Origin: Actinomycetota bacterium
GTDB lineage: Bacteria > Actinomycetota > Humimicrobiia > Humimicrobiales > Humimicrobiaceae
Direction: 5' to 3'
NCBI GenBank assembly: GCA_028695395.1
Contig: JAQVJB010000054.1
Span: 1 to 12,597, forward strand
DNA length: 12,597 nucleotides
Of the stretch, positions 6,483-12,597 are shown one piece after another. The translations under genes were made by a program, and so were the position numbers. Positions within the stretch are counted from its first letter, which is position 1; every line of letters starts with the position of its first letter. The notes under the pieces are model-generated. The model was not told the DNA's origin. It made no database searches and saw only the letters and a program-made list of their open reading frames with translations.

Positions 6483-7787
6483 TTAAGATGTTAAGATTTT
6501 TAATGTAATTTCCTTTAAATTATTAAAACCTTCAAGATTGTTGAAATATGATTTCTTTAAATCTTCTTGATTATCTAATTCTTCAGAATAAGGAATCATC
6601 ATCAAATAATCTGGTTTTAAATAACTTCTAATGACTTCGATACTTTTTTTAATATTACTTTGATTTTTAATTTTATTTATGATCAATACCTTCTTAAGGC
6701 CGTCATAAATATACTTCTTAACTATTTCAGTGATTCTTCCTAAACTGCCAATACTTTCATCAGATAAAATCAATAAAGTATCTGATATATCGGTAATCCC
6801 CAGATAAAATTCATTTATCTTATTAGGCAAGTCAAAAATCATAAGATCATATTTTTTTCTTGCAAGCTCAACCAGTGTATAGATTTCTTTTAAATCAATC
6901 TTGTCGGAAATCTCATGAGAAGGAGGCGGCAGAATGATGTCGACATTATTATCTAAGCTTATAAGACAATTTTGAAAACTGTTTTTGTCATAGCTTTCAG
7001 AAAAGAAAGTAAGGTTAGGAGTTTTTGGAGTGTTTAAATAATAGCCCAGATCGCTACAACCTTCGTTAAAATTTAAATCTATAATTAATGTCTTTATATT
7101 ATTTAACAGATTAGCAATAAAAAAAGATACTGTTGTTGCACCTACTCCTCCCTTTGCTCTAAAAACAGTTATTACTTTTTGCTTAACAGCTTTTACTATT
7201 TCTTTATTTTGATGAACTTCGTTTTTTCTATTTTTTCTATTAACATTTTTAATCAAACTAGAGTTGTCATTATCTTTTACGTTAAAATTTTTATCTTTAA
7301 TAACATTTTCTATTTTTATCTTTTCATTATTACTTCTCAGCTTTATTTCTTTTTTCTTCTTCTCAACATTATTAACCTTAGTTTTAAGATTTTTTTTAAG
7401 TGCTCTTTTAAACATTTTCTGTATGCTATTGTTTTCTTCTTCCTTACTCTTCTTTATATCGAATTCCCTCATTATGATTTTCTTTAAATTTTTATAGTCA
7501 AACTTTTTCGGAAGATCCTTTTCAATTAAAAAAGATTTTATTTTTTTATTCTTCGCTCTCTCTAATATATTTTCAAAATTTGAAATATTTTTGCTAATAA
7601 ATAAAATATCTATCTTTTCATACTCTAAAACAAAATTTACTGCATACTCGGAACTAAGATTTATAAAACAGAAATTATCCTTGATTTTTGCTGTCTCACT
7701 GAAAATATCTAATTCTGTATCTGCAACAATAATTTTAAAACTAGAATAATTTTCACTATTATTAGAATTGTTTAATATATTAGACAT
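6483..7787 (-). CDS. tadZ: TadZ/CpaE-like receiver-ATPase pilus localisation protein
   Basis: This is a 434-residue protein in three parts. Residues 17-91 look like a receiver-type fold (KIIVADTELDIF, then DILFISKNI), without an obvious complete phosphorylation set. Residues 105-205 form a Lys/Asn/Glu-rich, probably disordered linker. Residues 205-434 form a MinD/ParA-type ATPase domain. Its P-loop reads KGGVGATT (212-219): the signature lysine is kept, but the lysine normally in GKT is Ala. Walker B-like IFDLP (D319) follows. TadZ/CpaE proteins mark the site of Tad pilus assembly and recruit other components, and atypical Walker A boxes are known in this family, so weak or absent ATP hydrolysis is plausible. 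It is the first gene of the operon. The ATG at 7787 lies in an extremely AT-rich leader with no Shine-Dalgarno sequence. A start slightly downstream cannot be excluded. Confidence 0.85.
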   Translation of the reverse strand: MSNILNNSNNSENYSSFKIIVADTELDIFSETAKIKDNFCFINLSSEYAVNFVLEYEKIDILFISKNISNFENILERAKNKKIKSFLIEKDLPKKFDYKNLKKIIMREFDIKKSKEEENNSIQKMFKRALKKNLKTKVNNVEKKKKEIKLRSNNEKIKIENVIKDKNFNVKDNDNSSLIKNVNRKNRKNEVHQNKEIVKAVKQKVITVFRAKGGVGATTVSFFIANLLNNIKTLIIDLNFNEGCSDLGYYLNTPKTPNLTFFSESYDKNSFQNCLISLDNNVDIILPPPSHEISDKIDLKEIYTLVELARKKYDLMIFDLPNKINEFYLGITDISDTLLILSDESIGSLGRITEIVKKYIYDGLKKVLIINKIKNQSNIKKSIEVIRSYLKPDYLMMIPYSEELDNQEDLKKSYFNNLEGFNNLKEITLKILTS

Positions 7788-7835
7788 ATATTATAATTAA
7801 TATTATATATATTAATATTAAATTTATGTATTTAT

Positions 7836-7864
7836 AATTTAAACATTTACTACTGCTGTGTCAA
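7836..7864 (-). promoter_or_regulatory. Candidate sigma-70-type promoter of the Tad operon
   Basis: On the minus strand a perfect -35 TTGACA (7864-7859) is followed after 17 nt by TAAATT (7841-7836), an acceptable -10. Transcription would begin near 7829, leaving a leader of about 40 nt, nearly all A/T, before the TadZ-like start at 7787. The -35 overlaps one arm of an inverted repeat (GTCAAC at 7860-7865 and GTTGAC at 7884-7889), which could be a regulator site, though six-base arms 18 nt apart can arise by chance. Confidence 0.5.
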
Positions 7865-7954
7865 CGCAATATGAATAATTTCTGTTGACTCTTTGCTCTA
7901 CATAATGATAGTAATATAGTTTAAAATGGATTGATTTTTAATGATTCAAAAGAA

Positions 7955-7975
7955 TTACCTCAAGAAATAAGGTAA
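7955..7975. repeat. Small inverted repeat TTACCT...AGGTAA
   Basis: Arms TTACCT (7955-7960) and AGGTAA (7970-7975) enclose a 9-nt loop. It lies 16 nt from the strong hairpin at 7992-8017, so the two could be stacked elements of one structured RNA. Six pairs in AT-rich DNA are weak evidence alone. Confidence 0.3.
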
Positions 7976-7991
7976 AGACCTGATAAATGCC

Positions 7992-8017
7992 TTAAGGGCT
8001 CCATTCGGAGCCCTTAA
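7992..8017. repeat. Perfect 11-bp hairpin, function unknown
   Basis: TTAAGGGCTCC (7992-8002) pairs perfectly with GGAGCCCTTAA (8007-8017) across a 4-nt loop. It is one of the few GC-rich islands in the intergenic region. Neither side has a clean T-run (plus side TCCTTGAAATTT, minus side GGCATTTATC), so it is not a textbook terminator in either direction. It could be a transcription or processing element of an RNA read on the minus strand towards the Tad operon, or the terminator of an unrecognised plus-strand RNA. Confidence 0.55.
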
Positions 8018-8194
8018 TCCTTGAAATTTAATCATTTCTGATTAAAAAAATTATTTTACCCTTAAACCTTATTGTTAATAATATGAATTGATTGTTCACA
8101 GGTATAATCTCTTGAATTTTCACTGACTATTGAAGAGGCAATTATGGGGAACTTCTCCATCTCTAATATAAATAAATAAGATTTAATTCGTGAT

Positions 8195-8214
8195 GGGACC
8201 AGATTATAGGTCCC
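8195..8214. repeat. Inverted repeat GGGACC-N8-GGTCCC next to the groEL terminator
   Basis: GGGACC (8195-8200) and GGTCCC (8209-8214) are perfect 6-bp arms around an 8-nt loop, placed just beyond the groEL terminator in the direction of transcription. It might be a second, weaker terminator stem or a 3'-end stabilising structure. On the minus strand the loop contains TATAAT, but no matching -35 is present. Confidence 0.4.
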
Positions 8215-8220
8215 CAAAGA

Positions 8221-8250
8221 AAAGAGACCGGCGAAAAAGCCGGTCTCTTT
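8221..8250 (-). terminator. Intrinsic terminator of groESL
   Basis: A perfect 12-bp stem (AAAGAGACCGGC pairing with GCCGGTCTCTTT) with a 6-nt loop lies 54 nt after the groEL stop. Read on the minus strand, the stem ends in TTT and continues TTCTTT, giving a T-rich tail. It should end the groES-groEL transcript and separate it from the Tad operon downstream. Confidence 0.85.
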
Positions 8251-8304
8251 ATATATGTCAACCTGCATAAGGCAGTTTGTCGACAGAAAATGATTCGGGT
8301 TAAT

Positions 8305-9945
8305 TTACATACCCATTCCTGGCATACCGCCTGGATAGCCGCCGCCCTGAGGCATCGGAGGCATTTTTTCTTTTTCAGGTTTTTCAGCAACAATAACTTC
8401 TGTTGTAAGAAGAAGAGCTGCAATGGAAGCTGCATTCTGCAAAGCACTTCTTGTAACTTTGGCAGGGTCGATAATACCAGCTTCGATCATGTTAACATAT
8501 TCACCGGTTGCAGCATCAAGGCCTTCTCCATCAGGAAGTGATTTAACTTTTTCAACAATTACTGAACCTTCAAGACCTGCATTGTTTGCAATCTGCCTGA
8601 TTGGTTCTTCAAGAGCTTTGATAACTATCATTGCACCTGTAAGGATGTCGCCTGAAAGTGACTTGGTGTCGATTTTCTTCATAACGTCAACAAGAACAAC
8701 GCCGCCGCCAGGAACTATTCCTTCTTCAACAGCTGCTTTTGTAGCTGAAAGTGCGTCTTCGATTCTATGTTTCTTTTCTTTAAGTTCAACTTCGGTTGCT
8801 GCTCCTACTTTTATAACTGCAACGCCGCCTGATAGTTTTGCAAGTCTTTCCTGAAGTTTTTCTTTGTCAAAATCAGAATCGCTTTGTTCTATCTCTGTTT
8901 TGATTTGTTTGATTCTTCCCTTGATAGCATCTAATGTTCCTTTGCCTTCAACAACAGTTGTATTTTCTTTGTCAACTTTTACCTGTCTTGCTGAGCCAAG
9001 CATATCAAGAGTAACATTTTCAAGCTTCATGCCGATTTCTTCGCTTATTACCTTGCCGCCTGTAACAATAGCAATATCTTCAAGCATTGCTTTTCTTCTG
9101 TCACCAAATCCAGGGGCTTTAACTGCAACGCACATTATTGTTCCTCTTAATTTGTTAACAACGATTGTTGCAAGAGCTTCGCCTTCAACATCTTCAGCAA
9201 TAATCAATAATGGTTTCCCACTCTGCATAACTTTTTCCAGTACAGGTACAAGGTCGCTGACTGCAGATATTTTCTGGTTAGCAATAAGAATATACGGGTC
9301 ACTTAAAACTGCTTCCATTCTGTCAGGGTCAGTTACCATATATGGTGAAAGATAGCCTTTGTCAAACTGAAGACCTTCAACCAATTCAATGTCGATTCCG
9401 AATTTATTTGATTCTTCAACAGTTATTACGCCGTCTTTCCCTACTTTTTCCATAGCATCAGCTATAGTATGCCCGATTACTGAATCTGCTGCTGATATTG
9501 CTGCAACTTCAGCGATTTTCTTTTTGTCAGTAGAAACATCTTTTGAAGCCTTGCTGATTTCTTTTACAACTGCATCAACTGCATGCTCGATACCTTTTTT
9601 TAACTGTAGAGGGTTTGCACCAGCTGCAACATTCCTTAAACCTTCTTTAACCATAGCCTGTGCAAGAAGGGTTGCTGTTGTTGTGCCGTCTCCAGCTACA
9701 TCATTTGTTTTTGTTGCAACTTCTTTAAGAAGCTGAACGCCTGTATTTTCAAATACATCTTCTACATCAATTTCTCTTGCAATTGTAACTCCGTCATTTG
9801 TAATTGTCGGAGCGCCGTATTTCTTTTCAAGAACTACATTTCTTCCCTTAGGGCCAAGGGTAATCTTTACTGCATCAGCGATAATATTGACGCCTCTTTC
9901 CAGAGACCTTCTCGCTGACTCATCGTATTTTAAATCCTTTGCCAT
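8305..9945 (-). CDS. groEL: GroEL (Hsp60) chaperonin
   Basis: This is a full-length GroEL of 546 residues (E. coli GroEL has 548). It opens MAKDLKYDESARRSLERGVN, has the nucleotide-binding VAGDGTTTATLLAQ around residues 82-95, the apical-domain region with GYLSPYMVTD and AEDVEGEALATIVVNKLRG, GIVPGGGVVLVD near residue 410, and the Gly/Met-rich flexible tail (GGGYPGGMPGMGM). It forms the double-ring ATP-driven folding chamber with GroES in the cytoplasm. The ATG at 9945 follows a strong AAGGAGGA ribosome binding site. It lies 86 nt after groES, should be co-transcribed with it from the CIRCE-controlled promoter, and ends at the terminator at 8221-8250. The GYLSPYMVTD stretch and tail style resemble actinobacterial GroELs, a weak taxonomic hint. 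There is no sign of truncation. Confidence 0.99.
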   Translation of the reverse strand: MAKDLKYDESARRSLERGVNIIADAVKITLGPKGRNVVLEKKYGAPTITNDGVTIAREIDVEDVFENTGVQLLKEVATKTNDVAGDGTTTATLLAQAMVKEGLRNVAAGANPLQLKKGIEHAVDAVVKEISKASKDVSTDKKKIAEVAAISAADSVIGHTIADAMEKVGKDGVITVEESNKFGIDIELVEGLQFDKGYLSPYMVTDPDRMEAVLSDPYILIANQKISAVSDLVPVLEKVMQSGKPLLIIAEDVEGEALATIVVNKLRGTIMCVAVKAPGFGDRRKAMLEDIAIVTGGKVISEEIGMKLENVTLDMLGSARQVKVDKENTTVVEGKGTLDAIKGRIKQIKTEIEQSDSDFDKEKLQERLAKLSGGVAVIKVGAATEVELKEKKHRIEDALSATKAAVEEGIVPGGGVVLVDVMKKIDTKSLSGDILTGAMIVIKALEEPIRQIANNAGLEGSVIVEKVKSLPDGEGLDAATGEYVNMIEAGIIDPAKVTRSALQNAASIAALLLTTEVIVAEKPEKEKMPPMPQGGGYPGGMPGMGM

Positions 9946-10031
9946 ATTAAATCCTCCTTAGATTATTAAAACTTATAAAAATTCTAACTTTTGTAAATAA
10001 AAAATTTTAAAATTAATATTTTGGCATTTTA

Positions 10032-10319
10032 CTATTCTATAATAGCCAGAACATCACTTTCCCTGATAATTAAATGCTCTTCACCATTGATTTTTACTTC
10101 TGTGCCTGAGTATTTGGAATAAAGAACTTTATCTCCCTTTTTTACATCCATCTCAATCCTTTTGCCTGATTCATCTTTCGCGCCTGGACCAACTGATATG
10201 ATTTCACCCTCCTGTGGTTTTTCTTTTGCGGTATCCGGAAGAACGATTCCGCTTGCAGTTTTTTCTTCACTTGCTTTTGGTTTAACAAGCAATCTGTCAC
10301 CTAGTGGTCTGTAATTCAT
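10032..10319 (-). CDS. groES: GroES (Hsp10) co-chaperonin
   Basis: This 95-residue GroES has the usual length, opening MNYRPLGDRLLVKPK. The mobile loop that binds GroEL (EEKTASGIVLPDTAKEK, about residues 18-34) is intact, as are EGEIISVGPGA and VLYSKYSGTEVKINGEEHL. It caps the GroEL ring and sets the folding cycle. The frame is open further upstream to an ATG at 10364, but the start at 10319 is chosen because a consensus AAAGGAGGT Shine-Dalgarno sequence lies 7 nt before it and the protein then aligns with the family N-terminus. It is the first gene of the groESL operon, about 90 nt downstream of the proposed transcription start and behind the CIRCE operator. Confidence 0.98.
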   Translation of the reverse strand: MNYRPLGDRLLVKPKASEEKTASGIVLPDTAKEKPQEGEIISVGPGAKDESGKRIEMDVKKGDKVLYSKYSGTEVKINGEEHLIIRESDVLAIIE

Positions 10320-10379
10320 TACTATTACCTCCTTTAAATTATAAATATTTATGTTTTTATACAAATTGACATTTAAAAA

Positions 10380-10406
10380 TTAGCACTCTAGCTTAAAGTC
10401 TGCTAA
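10380..10406 (-). promoter_or_regulatory. CIRCE operator (HrcA binding site)
   Basis: The plus-strand sequence TTAGCACTC, nine bases, GTCTGCTAA matches the CIRCE consensus TTAGCACTC-N9-GAGTGCTAA, with one perfect arm and two mismatches in the other. It lies just upstream of groES, at the expected transcription start. CIRCE is the site of the heat-shock repressor HrcA, so groESL should be repressed by HrcA and induced when protein folding is stressed. hrcA itself is not in the window. Confidence 0.92.
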
Positions 10407-10415
10407 CAATGATAG

Positions 10416-10444
10416 ATTGTATTATATTAAAAATCAAAAATCAA
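10416..10444 (-). promoter_or_regulatory. Candidate groESL promoter
   Basis: On the minus strand, -35 TTGATT (10444-10439) and -10 TACAAT (10421-10416) are 17 nt apart. A perfect TATAAT at 10426-10421 overlaps and is an alternative -10, but no good -35 stands at its correct spacing. Either places the start at the edge of the CIRCE element, the usual arrangement for HrcA repression. The rest of the gap up to the MFS gene (10445-10605) is AT-rich and I see nothing else in it. Confidence 0.6.
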
Positions 10445-10605
10445 GAAATTTCATTAAAATTTTTAAAATAATTTAACAATATTTTTACTAAACTTATTAT
10501 AACTTATTTACTAAATTATTTTACTTTTTATTTCTTTATTTATGCTTAATTTTTTGCTTATTCCGGAACAGTGCTTAAAAAAATAACTTTAGCTAAAAGA
10601 CATGA

Positions 10606-10648
10606 TTTAAAGAACTTAGTTTTTTTTTGAAAAAACCGGTTCTTTAAA
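10606..10648. repeat. Inverted repeat at the 3' end of the MFS gene
   Basis: TTTAAAGAAC (10606-10615) and GTTCTTTAAA (10639-10648) are perfect 10-bp arms enclosing 23 nt that include the MFS stop codon. Short inner T and A runs could also pair. No T-run follows on the minus strand, so it is at best a weak terminator or a 3'-end protecting structure. Confidence 0.4.
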
Positions 10649-11971
10649 ATGTTTTACAAGCAAGAAAGCAACAAAAGTTCCAAGCAGGCATATTATAAGG
10701 AGAACAAACGGAACATTTCTTTTGTTGAAATATTCCGCAACAAATCCCATCAATGGTTGTATTATCAGGCTCCCTGCTATTCCCATTGCAACAGTAAAAC
10801 CTGAAGCAGTTGCAGAAGCCTGCGGATTTTCTCTTACAGATATTGCTGCAGCAAGAGGGTATATTCCTGATACACCTATTGCTACCATTATTATAAATAT
10901 TATTTTTACATATATATTCGGTACAATGCCATAGAACACCAGGCCTACTGAGCTAAGTAAGCCTCCGTAAAAAAGTATCTTTGCCTCACTGAAATATTTA
11001 AGTACTTTCGATATGAGTTGTAATCCTATAAAAGTAAAAAACCAGTAGATTGAAACAAATATCGAGCTTATAAATATAGGGACATCAAATGAAGTAAAAT
11101 AAGTTGTAAGCCAGGCAGATGAACCTACCATGACACAGGCGAATAAAGTCAGTGTTATCGCTGAGAGTACAGTAGATTTCTTAAAGATAGTCCTGAATCC
11201 TTTATAAGTATAGCTACATTCCAATTCATCATTATTTAAATCAGTATTAATTACTTTTGTTTTTATAGCATCTTCGCCTGAGCTGATAACTTCCCTGCTA
11301 TTTTCATCATTTTTTAAATCGCTTACTGCTAATGATGCCTGGCTTGCTGTTTTATAATTTTCCCTTCTGCCTGAACTGGAAATCCTGATATCCAGCCTTG
11401 CTTTCATATATTTTCTTTTTTCTTCTCTTCTGAAAGTGAAATAAAAAACTATATACATAATACCGAATACTGCTGCCAGGAAAATAAATATGAGCCTCGG
11501 GGACAGTTTAAGATAAAAAAGAAGACTAATAAGAAGAGGACCGAAAAGTGTTGAGAAATAATAGAATTTATCAAGACTTACATAAATCTCTGAGTAATTT
11601 TCATTAAAATCTATAAAAACAGCCGAGTATGAACCAGGCCATACAAAATTATATCCGATGTTTACGATAAGTACCGTTGCTATAAGTGTAAAAAAGCTCT
11701 GATAGGCGGCAAAAAGAGAAAAACCGAAAAAAGTGACCAGAAATGAGAAAAGCAAAATCCTTCTGAAAGGATAATGGTCGCAAATCCTGCCTGCAATAAT
11801 ATTGGAAAGAATAGCAATAAGCGAGCCTCCGAAAAAGACCAGCCCTATCTTGTCAAAACCTATTCCGAAAGTTGTTGAAAAATAAGGATAAAGAGGATCA
11901 AAAATCGGGACAGTAAATCCCAGCATTGAATAGGCAATGTACAATAATCTTAAATTGTGTTTTTGCTGCAT
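10616..11971 (-). CDS. Major facilitator superfamily transporter
   Basis: This 451-residue polytopic protein has about 12 hydrophobic helices in two groups of six. A motif A-like GRICDHYPFRR (residues 61-71) lies in the loop between helices 2 and 3, as in MFS carriers. A long hydrophilic loop (about 181-263), Ser/Asp/Glu/Lys-rich, separates the two halves. The fold predicts secondary transport driven by an ion gradient. The substrate cannot be read from the sequence, and a drug-efflux or sugar-type role would be a guess. The gene starts 62 nt after tsaD, probably in the same transcript, and ends about 170 nt before the groESL promoter. No strong Shine-Dalgarno sequence precedes the ATG (TTTTGGTATT only). 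The central loop is longer than in many MFS proteins. Confidence 0.85.
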   Translation of the reverse strand: MQQKHNLRLLYIAYSMLGFTVPIFDPLYPYFSTTFGIGFDKIGLVFFGGSLIAILSNIIAGRICDHYPFRRILLFSFLVTFFGFSLFAAYQSFFTLIATVLIVNIGYNFVWPGSYSAVFIDFNENYSEIYVSLDKFYYFSTLFGPLLISLLFYLKLSPRLIFIFLAAVFGIMYIVFYFTFRREEKRKYMKARLDIRISSSGRRENYKTASQASLAVSDLKNDENSREVISSGEDAIKTKVINTDLNNDELECSYTYKGFRTIFKKSTVLSAITLTLFACVMVGSSAWLTTYFTSFDVPIFISSIFVSIYWFFTFIGLQLISKVLKYFSEAKILFYGGLLSSVGLVFYGIVPNIYVKIIFIIMVAIGVSGIYPLAAAISVRENPQASATASGFTVAMGIAGSLIIQPLMGFVAEYFNKRNVPFVLLIICLLGTFVAFLLVKHFKEPVFSKKN

Positions 11972-12033
11972 AATACCAAAATTTATTTACGATTTTCTTT
12001 TAATAGTCTTTCTTTAATTTGTTATAGAATATT

Positions 12034-12597
12034 TTAAAAATCCGTCCTGGAAAAAACATCGGTTGCCAGGCTGGAAAATTCTTTTTTCTTATAGTACTGA
12101 TAACCAAGTGAAGCAACCATTGCCGCATTATCCATGCAGAGAGAAACAGGTGGAATATGTACTGATATATTATTTTCCTTTCCGGCTTTTTTAAATTCCT
12201 CTCTCAATCTTGAATTTGCTGCCACCCCGCCGCTGACAAGTATTTTATCCGTTTTGAATTCTTTTGCAGCTTTTATTGTTTTCATTACAAGGACATCGAT
12301 TGCTGCTGCCTGAAAACTTGCAGCAATATTTTCGAGATTTTCTTTTTTTAACATATCAGGATTTTTTTTGGTCAGATAAATCAATGCAGTCTTAATGCCG
12401 CTGAAACTGAAATTATAGTCTCCGCTCTTGGTCATCGGCCTTGTAAAATTAACAAACTGGGGATTGCCTGTTTTTGCAATCCTATCTATGACCGGTCCTC
12501 CTGGGTAACCTAGACCAAGGTATCTTGCAATTTTATCATATGCCTCTCCGGCTGCATCATCAACGGTGTGGCCGATTTCTTTGATATTAAATTTTTC
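12034..12597 (-). CDS. tsaD: TsaD, tRNA t6A37 threonylcarbamoyltransferase, partial (N-terminus beyond the right edge)
   Basis: The C-terminal 187 residues of TsaD (Gcp/YgjD/Kae1 family) are present. The frame stays open to the window edge, and the ATG at 12435 is internal because conserved family sequence precedes it (IGHTVDDAAGEAYDKIARYL, then GLGYPGGPVIDRIAK). Further landmarks are NFSFSGIKTALIY, SGGVAANSRLREEF and PPVSLCMDNAAMVASLGYQYY, where the Asp of DNAAM is a metal ligand in this family. TsaD transfers the threonylcarbamoyl group from threonylcarbamoyl-AMP to A37 of ANN-decoding tRNAs, working with TsaB and TsaE in the cytoplasm. About 150 N-terminal residues, including the HxxxH metal site, lie outside the window. 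tsaD near groES-groEL is a neighbourhood I associate with Actinobacteria, though here a transporter gene intervenes. Confidence 0.96.
   Translation of the reverse strand, partial: EKFNIKEIGHTVDDAAGEAYDKIARYLGLGYPGGPVIDRIAKTGNPQFVNFTRPMTKSGDYNFSFSGIKTALIYLTKKNPDMLKKENLENIAASFQAAAIDVLVMKTIKAAKEFKTDKILVSGGVAANSRLREEFKKAGKENNISVHIPPVSLCMDNAAMVASLGYQYYKKKEFSSLATDVFSRTDF

Larger units (their letters stand above)
7865..8194. other. Intergenic region with hairpins and no supported gene
   Basis: This stretch between the candidate Tad promoter and the inverted repeat beside the groEL terminator holds no gene I can support on either strand. It contains two inverted repeats, listed separately, and a 33-codon minus-strand frame (8062-8160) with a poor ribosome binding site and no recognisable product. 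I checked for c-di-GMP riboswitch-like landmarks and saw none. It may be a long leader, a small RNA gene or decayed sequence. Confidence 0.5.

Noticed and set aside
7788..8220. c-di-GMP or other known riboswitch ahead of the pilus operon
   Set aside because: I looked for the conserved GEMM-type landmarks on the minus strand and did not see them. The visible hairpins do not form a known aptamer that I can recognise.
8062..8268. Minus-strand frame of 68 codons (or 33 from ATG at 8160) after groEL
   Set aside because: The longer form is translated straight through the groEL terminator stem. The shorter form has only a weak ribosome binding site, no recognisable domain and no partner gene.
8423..9736. 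Several plus-strand open frames of 115-163 codons opposite groEL
   Set aside because: They are antisense shadows of a highly conserved gene, with Ser/Thr/Ala-rich low-complexity products and no ribosome binding sites.
10320..10364. Upstream ATG extending groES by 15 residues
   Set aside because: The extension covers the consensus Shine-Dalgarno sequence and has no counterpart in GroES proteins. The start at 10319 fits both the site and the family.
10570..10605. Possible MFS terminator (TTTAGCTAAA followed by a T-run on the minus strand)
   Set aside because: The palindrome has no room for a loop, and the remaining stem would be about three pairs, too weak to support a call.

Overview
The window is AT-rich bacterial DNA, and every gene I can support lies on the minus strand, so transcription runs from right to left. 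It falls into two blocks. The right block (about 8.2-12.6 kb) is housekeeping: the 3' part of tsaD, an MFS transporter, then groES-groEL behind a promoter and a CIRCE (HrcA) operator, closed by a strong intrinsic terminator. The left block (1 to about 7.86 kb) is one long Tad/Flp pilus operon.

Reading from its promoter, the Tad operon encodes a TadZ/CpaE-like receiver-ATPase protein, a CpaB/RcpC-like SAF-domain protein, a second compact ParA/MinD-like ATPase, the TadA/CpaF motor ATPase, the inner-membrane platform proteins TadB and TadC, a 56-residue Flp-type pilin, and a TadE-like pseudopilin. Two membrane-anchored proteins follow that I do not recognise. The second is a striking tryptophan/tyrosine-rich repeat protein that runs off the left edge. 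Gaps are short (3-34 nt) or overlapping from TadZ through TadE, and the order matches Tad assembly systems. The N-terminal cytoplasmic domains and the motor would drive TadB/TadC to extrude pilin. CpaB, TadE and the two terminal proteins would act outside the membrane.

No secretin (RcpA/CpaC), TadD-type pilotin or prepilin peptidase is visible. Missing secretin genes fit a monoderm (Gram-positive-type) Tad system, but the window covers only part of the locus. CIRCE control of groESL, an actinobacterial-style GroEL with a Gly/Met-rich tail, and tsaD lying near groES-groEL suggest a low-GC relative of Actinobacteria or Firmicutes, perhaps an uncultured lineage. This taxonomic reading is weak and is inference only.

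The points most worth following are the aromatic repeat protein at the end of a pilus operon, the TadB gene with no ATG/GTG/TTG codon at its expected start, two different ParA-family ATPases in one Tad locus (one lacking the usual P-loop lysine), and an unexplained perfect hairpin in the roughly 430-bp gap between the groEL terminator and the Tad operon.
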